From positions 46,962,400 to 47,026,399 of the forward strand of contig CM042092.1 in the NCBI GenBank assembly GCA_023512835.1: 64,000 nt of DNA, written 5' to 3'. The notes beneath the pieces were generated by a model that made no database searches, was not told the DNA's origin, and was given only the letters and a program-made list of their open reading frames with translations. Origin of the DNA: Taxillus chinensis. Taxonomy: Eukaryota > Streptophyta > Magnoliopsida > Santalales > Loranthaceae. Positions 1-10,510 of this stretch are shown here, piece by piece (position 1 is the first letter of the stretch; each line of letters starts with the position of its first letter). The position numbers and the translations under genes were made by a program.

Positions 1-834
1 AAGGGGAAACGAGCTGTATCAGTACTATTTTTGGGTAATATTTGATTTTTGTGAGTAAGGAGTACATATACGAGCCCATGGAATCTATAAAATGAGGCAA
101 ACAAAAACTAAAGGAATGTAAACATAATACAATAACAAAACGGTTATTGTGAGTGTAGCTTTTGAAATTGCTTTCCTAATTAAGGTTCAGGTATGTTTTG
201 CTTTTCATTTTCTCTATGTTAACCTTTGGGCCTTAACATACTGTCTTTGGGTTTTTGAATTTGTATCAGTTTTAGTTTAGGGATGGTGTCAGGGAATGAA
301 TTAGATTTTTTTGTTTTTTTCTTTCTTTTTTTAGTTTTGGTTTTTTTAATGAAAAACTCACTAAAATTCATATGCTTGTCATCTCTAATTCAGTCTTTGT
401 TTTTTTAAGTAAACGAAAAAGTTAAGCCGATTTTGATATGATTTGTAGTGGAAGAGACAAAATTGAAACTCCAGAACAGGTTAAACTTAACTCCTATCTT
501 CTCCATTTTATTGTCTTTCCTTTCGTTCATCTCTACTTATTTCTTGTCTACTGCAAAATAGATGCATTTAGTTGGAAAAGACTTGTACATATAAATATAA
601 TGAATTAATGCTGTGTTGGGTCGAGGTTAACTGAAGCACTAAACGTTATGGGTTCCAGGAATATTTTAGCTTAAGTAAGCTGAACAAACTACGTTGAAGC
701 TCAATCTTGATGGGATTGTTGTGATTGGTGGAGATGATCCAAACATGAATTCCTGCCTGGTAGAATACTTCTGGTATTATAATTCTGGTGCCAAATTCAT
801 GTTTCATATGTTTGAATTAGTGTCAATGTAATGT
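1..834. other. Flank left of element A, with gene fragment
   Basis: AT-rich sequence left of the first LTR. Apart from the PFP-beta exon fragments at about 425-771 I see no coding region. Together with 36614-38580 it appears to be the older DNA into which element A inserted. I infer that it may be the inside of a CACTA element whose right end lies at 38580; its left end is not in the window. Confidence 0.5.
425..771 (+). pseudogene. PFP-BETA: PFP beta-subunit gene fragment (two exons, decayed)
   Basis: Two exon pieces resemble the beta subunit of plant pyrophosphate--fructose-6-phosphate 1-phosphotransferase, a cytosolic glycolytic enzyme. The first (about 432-479) reads FDMICSGRDKIETPEQ and ends at a GT donor at 480-481. 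The second (670-771) follows an AG acceptor at 668-669 and reads LDGIVVIGGDDPNMNSC, matching the conserved GGDD phosphofructokinase motif region. A TAA at 676-678 lies where the family has Gln, so the copy is dead. The intron between the exons is kept (about 190 bp), so the fragment was copied or moved as DNA, not as processed RNA. The exons before and after were not found. The family assignment rests on remembered consensus, but the run of matching residues is long. It could equally be a relic of a whole local gene disrupted by element A. Confidence 0.75.
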
Positions 835-3800
835 ATTTATCCGGGTTGGACATACATATTCATTTTCTGCTTTAGACTTCTTTTCTATTTGTTAACCATT
901 TTGTACAGATAATTAAAGAGACGTGATCGTTAATTCGAAAGGCACAATTGTAACGACTTCTTTAAAAAGGATTTCAAATGCTAAAAATCCAGTCCCAAGT
1001 GATAAAAAATTAAATTTCATGATCAGGGCCTTCGACCGCGCTCAAATTCGAAAGCAAACGAAGAAGTTATGGTCAAACTCGTATTTGGACCGCTAACGGT
1101 GGTTAACTAGCAGCTAATATTCAAAACAACACTCCGGATTAGGTCATGAACCTAATTTTCTTAACCCTCTCATCATTATGAAAATTTTGACATATATATT
1201 GCATATATTTGCTCACAAAGTTTATTTTCAAAAAAAATATCAGTAATAAAGCAATTTCGGGACACGCAGTACAAGCTTGGTGCAAAAATAAAATCATTTT
1301 AAAATAAAAATAACACGGGGTCACTCGTCACGACGCCTCAAGTTCAAAAATAATTTTATTAAATTTTTTTTGAAACTCGAGTTATCTTTCCGATCCCAAA
1401 AACCTAAAAACACTAGTTAACTACTACCTAGTTGAAAAAGTCAAAAACCCTAGCCGCCACCTTCTCTTTTCCCTCCATGTCTTGTCCACATGTCATCGTC
1501 TTATTGGTTGAAAGAAAAAAACAAAATAAGAAAGCAAAAGCAAAAATAAAAAAAAATAAAACAAAAAAGGGCAGAATATTCTCCAGCGCGTCGTCCCTTC
1601 TCTCTCCCCTGCGTCGTCTTCCTCATCCACACCGGACAGCCATCATGCCTACTCCCTCTCGACCATGCCCCTACCTCCTTTTCTCTCTCCCCCAATCGAA
1701 CCAAACCCTAGTCTCTTCCCCTATTTAAACACATTGAATCCACCAAACCAAGGGGGCTCTCACGATTTACCAACCTAGATATATTCTCCCTATTTTCTTA
1801 CCTTCTCCTTCTAAAGAGAGTCCCCCGCCGGCCAGAACCGTCTCGCCAGCAGCCTACCATCGTTATACCTTCTTTGTCATCACCCATCATCATCTCCAAT
1901 CCAAACCCCAGCCAGAAATCACATCGTCCACGATCTATCCTTGTAACGCGGCAGACCCTGAACGCCGATCCACGGCGTTGCCACGCTGACCGGCTACTGC
2001 CATCGCCTCAGCCCTCTACAACGCCGCCATACCAGCCAGCCCATGCCGCCATACCAACCTGGTGCCAACCGTTCCAACCATCGCTTGCAAAGGCCTCCAA
2101 ACCTGGTAACCCTGTTTAAAGCCTCCAAACGACAAGACGAAGACGAAGCTAACGGAATTCCAGAATCCAGAAGGAGGAGGAGTTTGTACCGCTGGTGTTG
2201 ATGGGTTTTTGTTCACGGTGTTCAACCATCGCTCGCAATACTACAAGACAAACATGATTAGGTCTGTTATATTAACTTTAGGATTTTTTTTTTGATTTCC
2301 TTTGTGTATGTGTTGTGTCTTTGTTTTGTGATTAATTAATTCTCTCATACCAAATCCATGCCAACATGATAGAGTTTGTCAAAATCGTTTTCTCTGTTAT
2401 GCTTTTACGGGTCCTGTAATGTTACATATTGTTTGGTTTTTGGGTTTTTGTCATCTGGTTTTGCCTATACGTTGTCAAAAGGCATTTTTTTTCTTTGCAC
2501 TGATATACGTTTTCTGATCTCCCTAGTCCCTAGTTTTTATCAAAATAAATTTCTGGTATTGTCGTTTTGGTCTATACGTTTTGTGCAAATCAAAGTCATC
2601 TGTTTTTTTAAATTCATCTAGCTATATGTTTTTAAAATTATTCTGGGTCTTGGCGTCCTATTGTCTTTACTTTTGGGGTCAGTCTTAGCCCTGCGTAAGC
2701 TTGCTATTGGTTCTTGGATAGGCTACTGGTTTGGGATCTAAATGTTTTTCGGTTTGCTATTGATTTCACGGGCATTCACCTTGATTTTGGAGCTTCATTG
2801 TATGGTTTAATGTGGCACTTCTAACATTTGTTTTGCAGGTTTTATTTTAACATGTTCTCTTTTAACCTTTGATTTGTATAATTATTTTATTTTGTTTATA
2901 GTTTTTATGTATTTAGGTTTCTGTATTTCATTTATCATAATGGCTTTTAGCCACTTGTAAAATTGTAAGCAGTCAAAGTAGTGAAAAAGCGAAAAAGAGT
3001 GTAGAAAAAAAGTGAGATAAAAAAAGAAGGAAATAAAGAAAGTGAAAAGAAAGTGATAAAAGGAAAAAAAAGAAAGAGAAGGGAGAGAGTTGTTTTTTTT
3101 CCTTTTATGGATGTCACTTATCACACATAGCATTTTAATTTATAATTGTTCAGATCTTTTTTTTTTGGGGTTTGTTTTTCTTAAAATGTTTTCCCAAAAA
3201 TAAAGAAAATAGTTTACTTTTTAGTCAAATCAAAAAAATTGTTTTTTCTTCTTCAATAAAATTTTAATTTCTTTAAAGTTTTTTTTAGAAATTCCTTCAA
3301 TTCTTTATTTATTTTATCAAAAAAAAAAAAACAAAACAAAAACAAACATACAAACAAAAAATGCTTTCTAAAAAAAACAACAAAAACAAACCTACCAACA
3401 AATACAAATAACTTTATATTTCTTAGTTAAAGAAACTACATGTTTTCAAAGCAAGAAACAAAAAAAAATAGAACAAAATGTTTTCTTTCATATTTTTTTA
3501 AAAGAAAAAAAAGAGGAAAAACTAAAGAGGGCTTTTCGAAAGACAAAAAATGTTTTCTTTATTTATCTTTTAGTTCATTCTTTAAAAATATTTTTACCTC
3601 AGTCTTTTAAAAGTTTTTCCAGATTGTTAGGTTTTTTTTTTTTGCTCAATTTTTTTGGTTGTTTTTAAACATAGGACTCAGAAACAAAATGATTTAAACT
3701 TCAAGATCCCTTTAGTCTCTTAAATAAATTGGATTTAATTTTCAACTTCAACAAAAAAAAATAGAATGGAAAATGTAAAGATCAAGCTGTTAGGATTCAT

Positions 3801-4161
3801 TTTAGATGCTTACAGCAAATTGAATTTAATTTTACTTTAACAAATAACTTAGAGTATAACTTTAGGTCATAGAAAATTCAATAGTCTTTTCAATTCATTT
3901 AAGCAAATAGTTAAAACAAATTAGAAACCTCTTCATCCTAAGATAAGTACTGAAAGGGCGTTGTGGGGGTGCTAATCTTTCCTCACACGTAACAAACTCC
4001 CAAATCTAGCTCCAGCGACGTAGATAATTTTTAGGTGACCAACTGCACCCCAAAAACAGTTGGTGGTGACTCTGTATTTTTTTCATCACTGTTCGGGTGA
4101 AGGGTGGGAGAACTGCATCCCCAAAAGCGGGTTTCCCCCCGGACGAAATCCGGTGATGACA
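835..4161 (+). repeat. Element A 5' LTR
   Basis: Collinear with 33292-36613 over about 3.3 kb, with mostly transition differences. It ends in CCGGTGATGACA just before the primer-binding site. The start is damaged: matching begins near 835-841 (CCGGG) and the TATTGGACCCC seen at the 3' LTR is absent. A TATA-like CTATTTAAAC at 1721-1730 is followed by a pyrimidine-rich stretch. Open frames inside it (1432-1728, 1874-2119, 2376-2621) are not conserved in family terms and I do not call genes. The 3' third is T-rich and A-rich low-complexity sequence. Confidence 0.88.
1721..1730 (+). promoter_or_regulatory. TATA-like box in LTR A
   Basis: CTATTTAAAC lies about 890 bp into the LTR and is preserved in the 3' copy at about 34223-34232. 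It is the best promoter candidate for element A. The position suggests that U3 ends near 1750. Confidence 0.45.
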
Positions 4162-4163
4162 GT

Positions 4164-4181
4164 TGGCGACTCTGCAAGGGA
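4164..4181 (+). promoter_or_regulatory. Primer-binding site of element A (tRNA-Arg type)
   Basis: TGGCGACTCTGC starts two bases after the LTR end, as at element B (8170). It complements the 3' end of a plant tRNA-Arg, the primer typical of Ogre/Tat elements. The tail (AAGGGAA) departs from the usual TGGGGA seen in B. Confidence 0.8.
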
Positions 4182-5350
4182 ATTTAGAGAGTTAGGCCTA
4201 GGATTATGATTAGGAGGTTTATTTTTTATTTTAAATTGTTCTAATTCTTTCATTCTTTATTTATTCTTTTTTAATTGATTTATTTACTACGCTTAATCGT
4301 CGTTCCATGATAGTTTTGATTTACGCGCTTTAATGCTATGATAGTCGTGTTTTATCGCTTTCCCTAATTGTTGCATTCATGCATAAACCATATACCCGGG
4401 TTTTTATCACAATTTAGGTTAACGAGGTTTATTAGGGTGCCATGCGCATTGATCATTATCCGCAAAGGGACCCCGGACTCCTCACTCAAGCTAGAGGTCC
4501 TTTTAAGGCTCATCCTTCTAAGGCCCCCCTCCGGTAAATCCCATAGTGTACGAAGCCTTCTATTGAGGTAGCTTGGGAACCAACGAATAAGATAGGTTTA
4601 GCAGTAAAAGTCCATAAGGGACATTGACCCACATATTGTTTGCTCATTTTAACCTTCCTTTTGAAGGATAGGTGCATTCATATTAGACCATATTATTTTA
4701 TTACTGCTATCTTGCTATATACTGTTTTGTAAGTATTCTTATTGTTATTGTTCATATATTATTTTTTTATATTATTATTCTTCTTACTAACCTTATTTCG
4801 AGTTATGCAAATGTTCATATTGAATATTATTGTACATTATTGTTTTTTTTACTTACCTTGTCTTCATTGTATAAATATTAATGTTTTTTTCCTTTTAACC
4901 TTATCTTGTATATTGTTATTCTTTTAATCTGACCTTCATTCATACAATTGTTCATATAGTCTTAGGACAAATACCGAACATAAATTTTGGTGTACAGTCA
5001 AGCATTCATTACTTAGTTTAGAGATAGTTGAGACTAGTCTTTATTAATTTAGATGTGTTCATGCATTTCATACCCAAAAAAAAAAAGAAAGACAAAAAAA
5101 AAGAGTGACAAAAAAGGGGAAAATCATGTAAATAATACAAACCTTTAGGACTCATAACATGTTTCATGCATCACTCTAAGAAGGGTAGGTTTTTAAAACT
5201 CTCATGCACATCCTTACATTCATGCATGCCTTCAGCATAAAAAAAAAAGAAACATAATAAAAGGGAGCTTACCACATTTTACCTCTTTCAGAAGTCAACA
5301 TAGCGCACCGATACAATCTGCGATCTCGCCACCAACAATCATCCACTTCA
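4182..5350 (+). other. Leader of element A
   Basis: No coding region, and ORF1 of element B has no counterpart here. Positions 4335-4655 align with 8328-8645 of element B at roughly 80 percent by eye, including a pyrimidine-rich block near 4520. The rest is T-rich, with short A-runs at about 5075-5115 and 5235-5260. The conserved block is a candidate packaging or translation signal. Confidence 0.6.
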
Positions 5351-6945
5351 ATGGCAGACCAAACTGAAAGTTGTTTTACTAGTCTGGAGCAAGGACAACA
5401 AGAACTTCAGAATCAGATGAGGGCTATGATGGAAATGTTGACCAAGATGGTAAGCGAAAAAGACAGGGGTTCTATTGAGGTAGACACTAACTCCCCTCTC
5501 GGGCAGCCGCAAGAAGCACCACTACCCCAAAATTTCATGCCAACGCCGCCTCAAGTATCTGTTCCGACCAATGTGAATCCTGGACCTTCAAACCATATGC
5601 CATTTGTTCAACCAAATCCAGTGAATGTTGCTGAACCGATGGAGACTCCAATGCATAAAGGAGATGACCAGTCCCTGGCAATGAAGCGATTGGAGGAGAG
5701 ACTAAAAGTTGTGGAAGGAACAGAAACCTATGGAATGATCAGTCCTCAAGACTTGTGCCTAGTCCCTAGAGTTATTCTACCATCGAAATTCAAGGTTCCA
5801 GAATTTGAAAAGTTTAATGGATCCCAATGCCCTAGGACACATATCACTATGTACTGTAGGAAGATGGCTGCTCACGCCAGTGATGATAAACTCCTAATTC
5901 ACTGTTTCGAAGAGAGTCTGATTGGGGCACCACTCCGATGGTATATTCAGTTGGAGGGACATCATATCAGGACCTGGAGGGACCTTGCAACTGCATTCCT
6001 AACGCAGTACAAGCATGTCACGGAGTTGGAACTCGACAGGTTATCACTGCTGGCTTTTGAAAAAGGGGCTAATGAAAGCTTTAAAATCTATGCTAGAAGG
6101 TGGAGGGAAGCAGCTATGGAAGTCCAAACCCCGTTGACTGAAAAAGAGTTGAGCACAATGTTCATCAGAAGTCTAAAAGGGGTATACTATGAGAAGCTAA
6201 TTGGCAATGTGTCTAGCAACTTCGCAGACCTGGTGACTTCCGGGGAACACATAGAAGATGGTATTGAAGAAGGGAAACTTCATGGAGAAACACCTGATCC
6301 ACCAAAGAAGTCTCCACTAGGAGGAAAGAAAAAGGAAGCTGACACTCAATTAGTTTGGCAGAATCCTCCCATTCCTCAAGGAAATTTTGGGGCATGCCTA
6401 GGTTATTTCCCTACACCTGGGTTCTATATGGGGTCACCTCCATTTGCAGCCTATGCAGCCCCAGTACCTCAATTCCAAACATATCAACCACTAAGAGGAG
6501 CCCCTAGCCCTCTTCCACTAGTCCCACCTCCGACTGTGCAACTAGGGCCCCAGCAAACATTCGCTAAGCCAAATCAAGCTTCCAACAAGACTAACCTAGA
6601 ATTTGACCCAATTCCCATAACCTACACTGAGTTATATCCCTAGCTTTTGAAAGCCGGTATGGTGAGCCCTATACCTATGGGAGAAGTGAAGCAACCTTAC
6701 TTGACATGGTACAAAGCAGATGCCCGTTGCGCCTATCACAATAACGGAGTTGGTCACAACATTGAGGGTGGCATTGCCTTCAAGAGAAAGGTCTAACATT
6801 TGCTTAATTCTAAATGGTTGGATTTCTCAAAGCAAGCTAGTGCACCAAATGTCAACTCAAATCCATTACCAGAGCATTCCAACTAGTAAACCATGAACGT
6901 GGAGGCCATTGGAATAAAGGAGAGGAGCAAGCTTTGTTTCACCTT
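5351..6945 (+). pseudogene. gag: gag of element A (truncated)
   Basis: Starts at ATG 5351 and runs open for 430 codons to TAG at 6641-6643, then continues in the same frame with further stops to about 6945. The N-terminus is Gln-rich and may be helical. The retrotransposon gag core lies at residues 150-310 (FNGSQCPRTH, LRWYIQLEG, TAFLTQYKHV, SFKIYARRWREAAMEV). A Pro-rich tail follows. After the stop a zinc-knuckle-like CAYHNNGVGH can be read, but its last Cys has become Gly. The protein is a clear paralogue of the B gag at 10511 and stops matching it after NSNPLPEHSN. No pol follows: the sequence passes directly into 3'-region-like DNA before element B interrupts it at 7080. The capsid core may still be translated; the zinc-knuckle part is lost. 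Confidence 0.85.
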
Positions 6946-7074
6946 GGGAAACTCTGTGGGAGTTTCGAACTTTTTTCTTGTGTTTGGTTTTGTCAATCTT
7001 GTTTTACATTCTGCATGCTTTTTGAAATTCTAGAACTTTGTTCCTTTGTTTAGCATTGGTGAAAAATAATCAAA

Positions 7075-7079
7075 CCCGT
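7075..7079. repeat. Target-site duplication of element B (left)
   Basis: CCCGT just before the LTR start TGTTGG; the right copy is CCCAT at 29882-29886 (4 of 5 match, the difference being one transition). Confidence 0.75.
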
Positions 7080-8167
7080 TGTTGGACCCCATTTTGTCCG
7101 GGTTAGACATACTAACCCCATTTGATACACCTTTCTGCCCATGCCATATACCTTGTTGAACAGGTCCACAATGATCTCATACTTCCAAGGAATAGTTTAC
7201 CCTAATTTGCACGAGATGGATACAACTGACACGGACGGGGGAGTCCAAAATTAATTACTTCTGCTACAAGTCTTTGAAGCGCCCCAAGACCAACACCAGG
7301 TGATAGAGGATGAAAATTGGAGACTAACGCACTTGACCGAGCTCAAATCGGACTTAAAATGAAGAAGTTATGGCCAAAACAACTTTTGTTGGAAAAAGTC
7401 AAATTTGCCAAAAGACGGTCAATGCCCCTGGTCAAACTGCCCGAAAAAGTGATTATGCGGAATTCACTAAAATGTCTATGTAGGTGAATACGGGTCTCCC
7501 AAACAATCCCTAAAAGGTCGTCCATTTTTGTATTGTGGGTAAGGGTAAAAAGGTAATTAAAACAAAAAAAAACAACAAAAACAAAAACAAAAAAACAAAA
7601 ACAAAAAAACAAAACAAAACAAAAAAACAAAACAAAACAAAAACAAACAAAAAAAATGTATGTTTTCTAACCCAAAAAACCAAAACAAAAAAGGGAAAAT
7701 AAAAAAGAAAAAAAAATCATATTTTCAATTTCCAAAATAAAACCAAACACCAAAACCAACCCGTAGGATCTCATTATCCACTTCAAACAAAAACCCAAAA
7801 CCTTTAGGATCCCCTTTAGAAATTTAGGGTAAATCCATTTTCACCATGACTTGAATAAATAACTTAGCTAAATAAAAATCATAGACTTTTTGGGAAACTC
7901 AACCCAGTCATGGCAGTACAAATAAAATAAAAACCACCTCCTCCTAAATTACATACCGAAAGGGCGCCGTAGAGGTGCTAATCCTTCCCTACACGTAACC
8001 AACTCCCGAACCCTTCTCTGATGGCGCAGACCACACACTTGAAAAGACTCAAAGTAGAGGGTATCCAACTGTACCCCAAAAACAGTTGGTGGCGACTCTA
8101 AAATTTCTCACCATTGGTCTAGTTTGAGCTCACCCCAAACGGGCCTGGACGAAAACCAGTGATGACA
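7080..8167 (+). repeat. Element B 5' LTR
   Basis: Begins TGTTGGACCCC and ends CCAGTGATGACA. It is 1088 bp against 1029 bp for the 3' copy. The excess is almost all in a CAAAA-rich simple repeat near 7565-7655. The LTR end carries a block (about 7955-8010) and a CCAACTG/CAGTTGG hairpin shared with LTR A. Confidence 0.92.
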
Positions 8168-8169
8168 GC

Positions 8170-8187
8170 TGGCGACTCTGCTGGGGA
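8170..8187 (+). promoter_or_regulatory. Primer-binding site of element B (tRNA-Arg)
   Basis: TGGCGACTCTGCTGGGGA lies two bases after the LTR. It complements the 3' end of tRNA-Arg, the known Ogre/Tat primer. Confidence 0.88.
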
Positions 8188-8804
8188 CATAAGAATAAAC
8201 ACTTTAGAGAGTTAGGTCTAGAACTAGGATTAGGAGGTTATTTTTAATTATACTGTTGTATACATTTGACTGTCGTGATAAGTTGTTTTTTTTCTTTGTT
8301 ACAGTCGTCATTTATATGCTTTAAACTACCATGATAGTTGTGATTTACTGCTTTCCATACTTGTTGCATTCATGCATAACCCTATACCCGGGTTTAGCAC
8401 AAATTAAGTTAGCGAGGTTCAGTACGGTCCCCAACGCGTTGATCATTATCCGCAATGGGGCCTCGGACTCCTCACTCGAGCTTGAGGTTCTTTTAAGGCA
8501 CGTCCTTTTAAGACCCCCCTCCGGTAAATCCCATGGTGTACGGAGCCCTCTATTGAGGAAGTTTGGGAACCAATGAATAAGATAAGTGTAGCAATAAAAG
8601 CCCATCAGGGGCATTGACCCACATTTTGTTTGCTCATTCCATGCAATGCTAACCTTTGTTTTGCGGGGTAGTCCTTAAGACATCCCCTGCACATATATTA
8701 GCTTTTTTACTATTGGTTTATTCTTTATCCTGTCTAACTGCCTTGATATATATTAACCTGTCATCCTAGCCTGTCATCATGCATAACATGACATTCATAT
8801 AGGC
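8188..8804 (+). other. Leader of element B
   Basis: Non-coding, T-rich at both ends. Positions 8328-8645 match the leader of element A at 4335-4655, the only leader sequence the two clearly share. No splice site can be fixed by eye. Confidence 0.6.
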
Positions 8805-10241
8805 ATGGCAACTTTCAGTCATCTCCTAAAAGGCCCTCAGGACTAGGAGGCTGTCGCAGTGGTGGCCCAAGCATCTGGAGACATTCAACTTCGCCTTGGG
8901 GATTTTCCGCTAGGAGAAGCCCACAAGGCAGAACATGTTATCATAGAAGATCAGCTAGACTACACTAAGGAGATACAGACAATATGGAGGCAGTGGTCTG
9001 ACGAAAGGAAAAGCATATACATACAACAGTTTGGGGATTTGCTCCATGTCACCGAGCTACTGGCTGATAAGGACATGCTTGGGGCAGCCATATATTTTTG
9101 GGAGTCTCGACGGCAGTGCTTTGACTTCAATGGCATAGATCTTGTTCCCACCATAGAAGAATACAGAAGATTATTGGATATCCTCGTAGAAAACAAAAAT
9201 GAAGATCTATCTACCTGGAGCCCGGAAGATCATCTCGAAGGGCCTTCTTGCCGAGATAATGGGAAAGCCGGTATGGGACTCACCGACAGCCACAACCTAT
9301 GGTGGGCGGGAGTATCTTTCATGGGACACAATGAAAGAAATGATACGCACCGCAATGAACGAGGGGCACACAAACCGCTTACACTAGCTATATATGGGCT
9401 AGTCATTTTCCCAAGGATACCAGCCCACATCGATGGAGCAATTGTAGATTTGGTCCAAGAGGTGCTCAAAGGATGTGACCCTACCCCTGCTATCTTGGTC
9501 GAAACCATCCGATCTCTTACTTACCTGAGGAGTAAAGGCTCGGGACGAGTTCATGGGGTGCCTACCTCTCCTATGTACCTGGTTGCAAGGTCATTTCCCC
9601 GTAGTGTTCATCGTTTTCCGTTGTTTATCAGGTACCAGCCACAACACTACTAGATATTCGCTCAGCAAGTGGAGCCTACCTAAAGACTTTGAAAGCTGGA
9701 AAAAGAAGTTGGAGAACCTCACTAAGCGACATTACCTGGACTGCTCCTTGGATGCCGGTGGTTTCCATGACTTATAGCTGTGGGGACTACAATTGGGTCC
9801 CACTCTTAGGTCCCTGGGGAGGAACTGCATATACACCACTGCAGGTGGGAACAAGTGGGGCGTCATCAGATTATCCCCGTGCTCTTTGGCATGGAAGAGT
9901 GTGACTTCACTTACAGCAGAACCATGCTCACAGAAGAAGGCAAGAAGATGTATCAAGCATGGTCCATACCACACAAGATCCAACCCAACAGTTCAAAACC
10001 TGGTGTTTACCCCGCATACATATCTTGGAGGGCACAACACAAGCCACAACTAAGTTCATACATGAAGGCTATCCTCCAAGAGAATCAGACTTTAAGGCAG
10101 CAGATCCAGAGGCTAGAAGCATCTCTAGAAGGAGCTCTTCAAAGGCTGCAGCTGAGGGAAAAACAGATCGAGACCATAATGAAGCAGAGGGAGGAAGCAG
10201 GTGAACGACCACCCCAGAGAAAGAGGCACCGTGCTCCTTAG
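8805..10241 (+). pseudogene. ORF1 of element B (extra Ogre reading frame)
   Basis: Ogre elements carry an extra reading frame of unknown function before gag, and this one fills that place. The best start is ATG 8805, in frame with the main open part and followed by a TAG at 8844-8846. The N-terminal half contains FNGIDLVPTIEEYRRLL and LAIYGLVIFPRIPAHID, which resemble the plant retroelement ORF1 domain (DUF7745-like, related in style to plant mobile domains). The C-terminus from about 10060 is a strong coiled coil (heptads through ENQTLRQQIQRLEASLEGAL), ending in a basic tail at 10241. The domain is broken by frame changes near 9200-9400, 9540-9560 and 9690-9860. gag starts 270 bp downstream. 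Function is unknown; the coiled coil suggests self-association. The family call is moderate. Confidence 0.7.
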
Positions 10242-10510
10242 GAGATGATTGGAAGTTTGCTCTAAGATTATGTAGCAATAGCCTTCATTTGACATGGCAT
10301 TTCGCATTGTATGTTTGTATTATGTATTCTGTTTGCAATAAAGTTGTTTGTTTTTTTAACCCTCTACACATACATTCATGCATACATGCATATCAAAGGA
10401 AAAATCAAATAAAACTTCCCTTGTACCCAGGTCGGTAGCTGCCTTTCTATAGGATTGCGCACTCTTACAACCTCAGATCCCGGCGCAATCAAATACCATA
10501 GTCGCAGCCG

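Noticed and set aside
1432..2621. Small open frames in LTR A (also 33959-35188)
   Set aside because: Present in both LTRs but with differing lengths and frames; low-complexity or promoter sequence.
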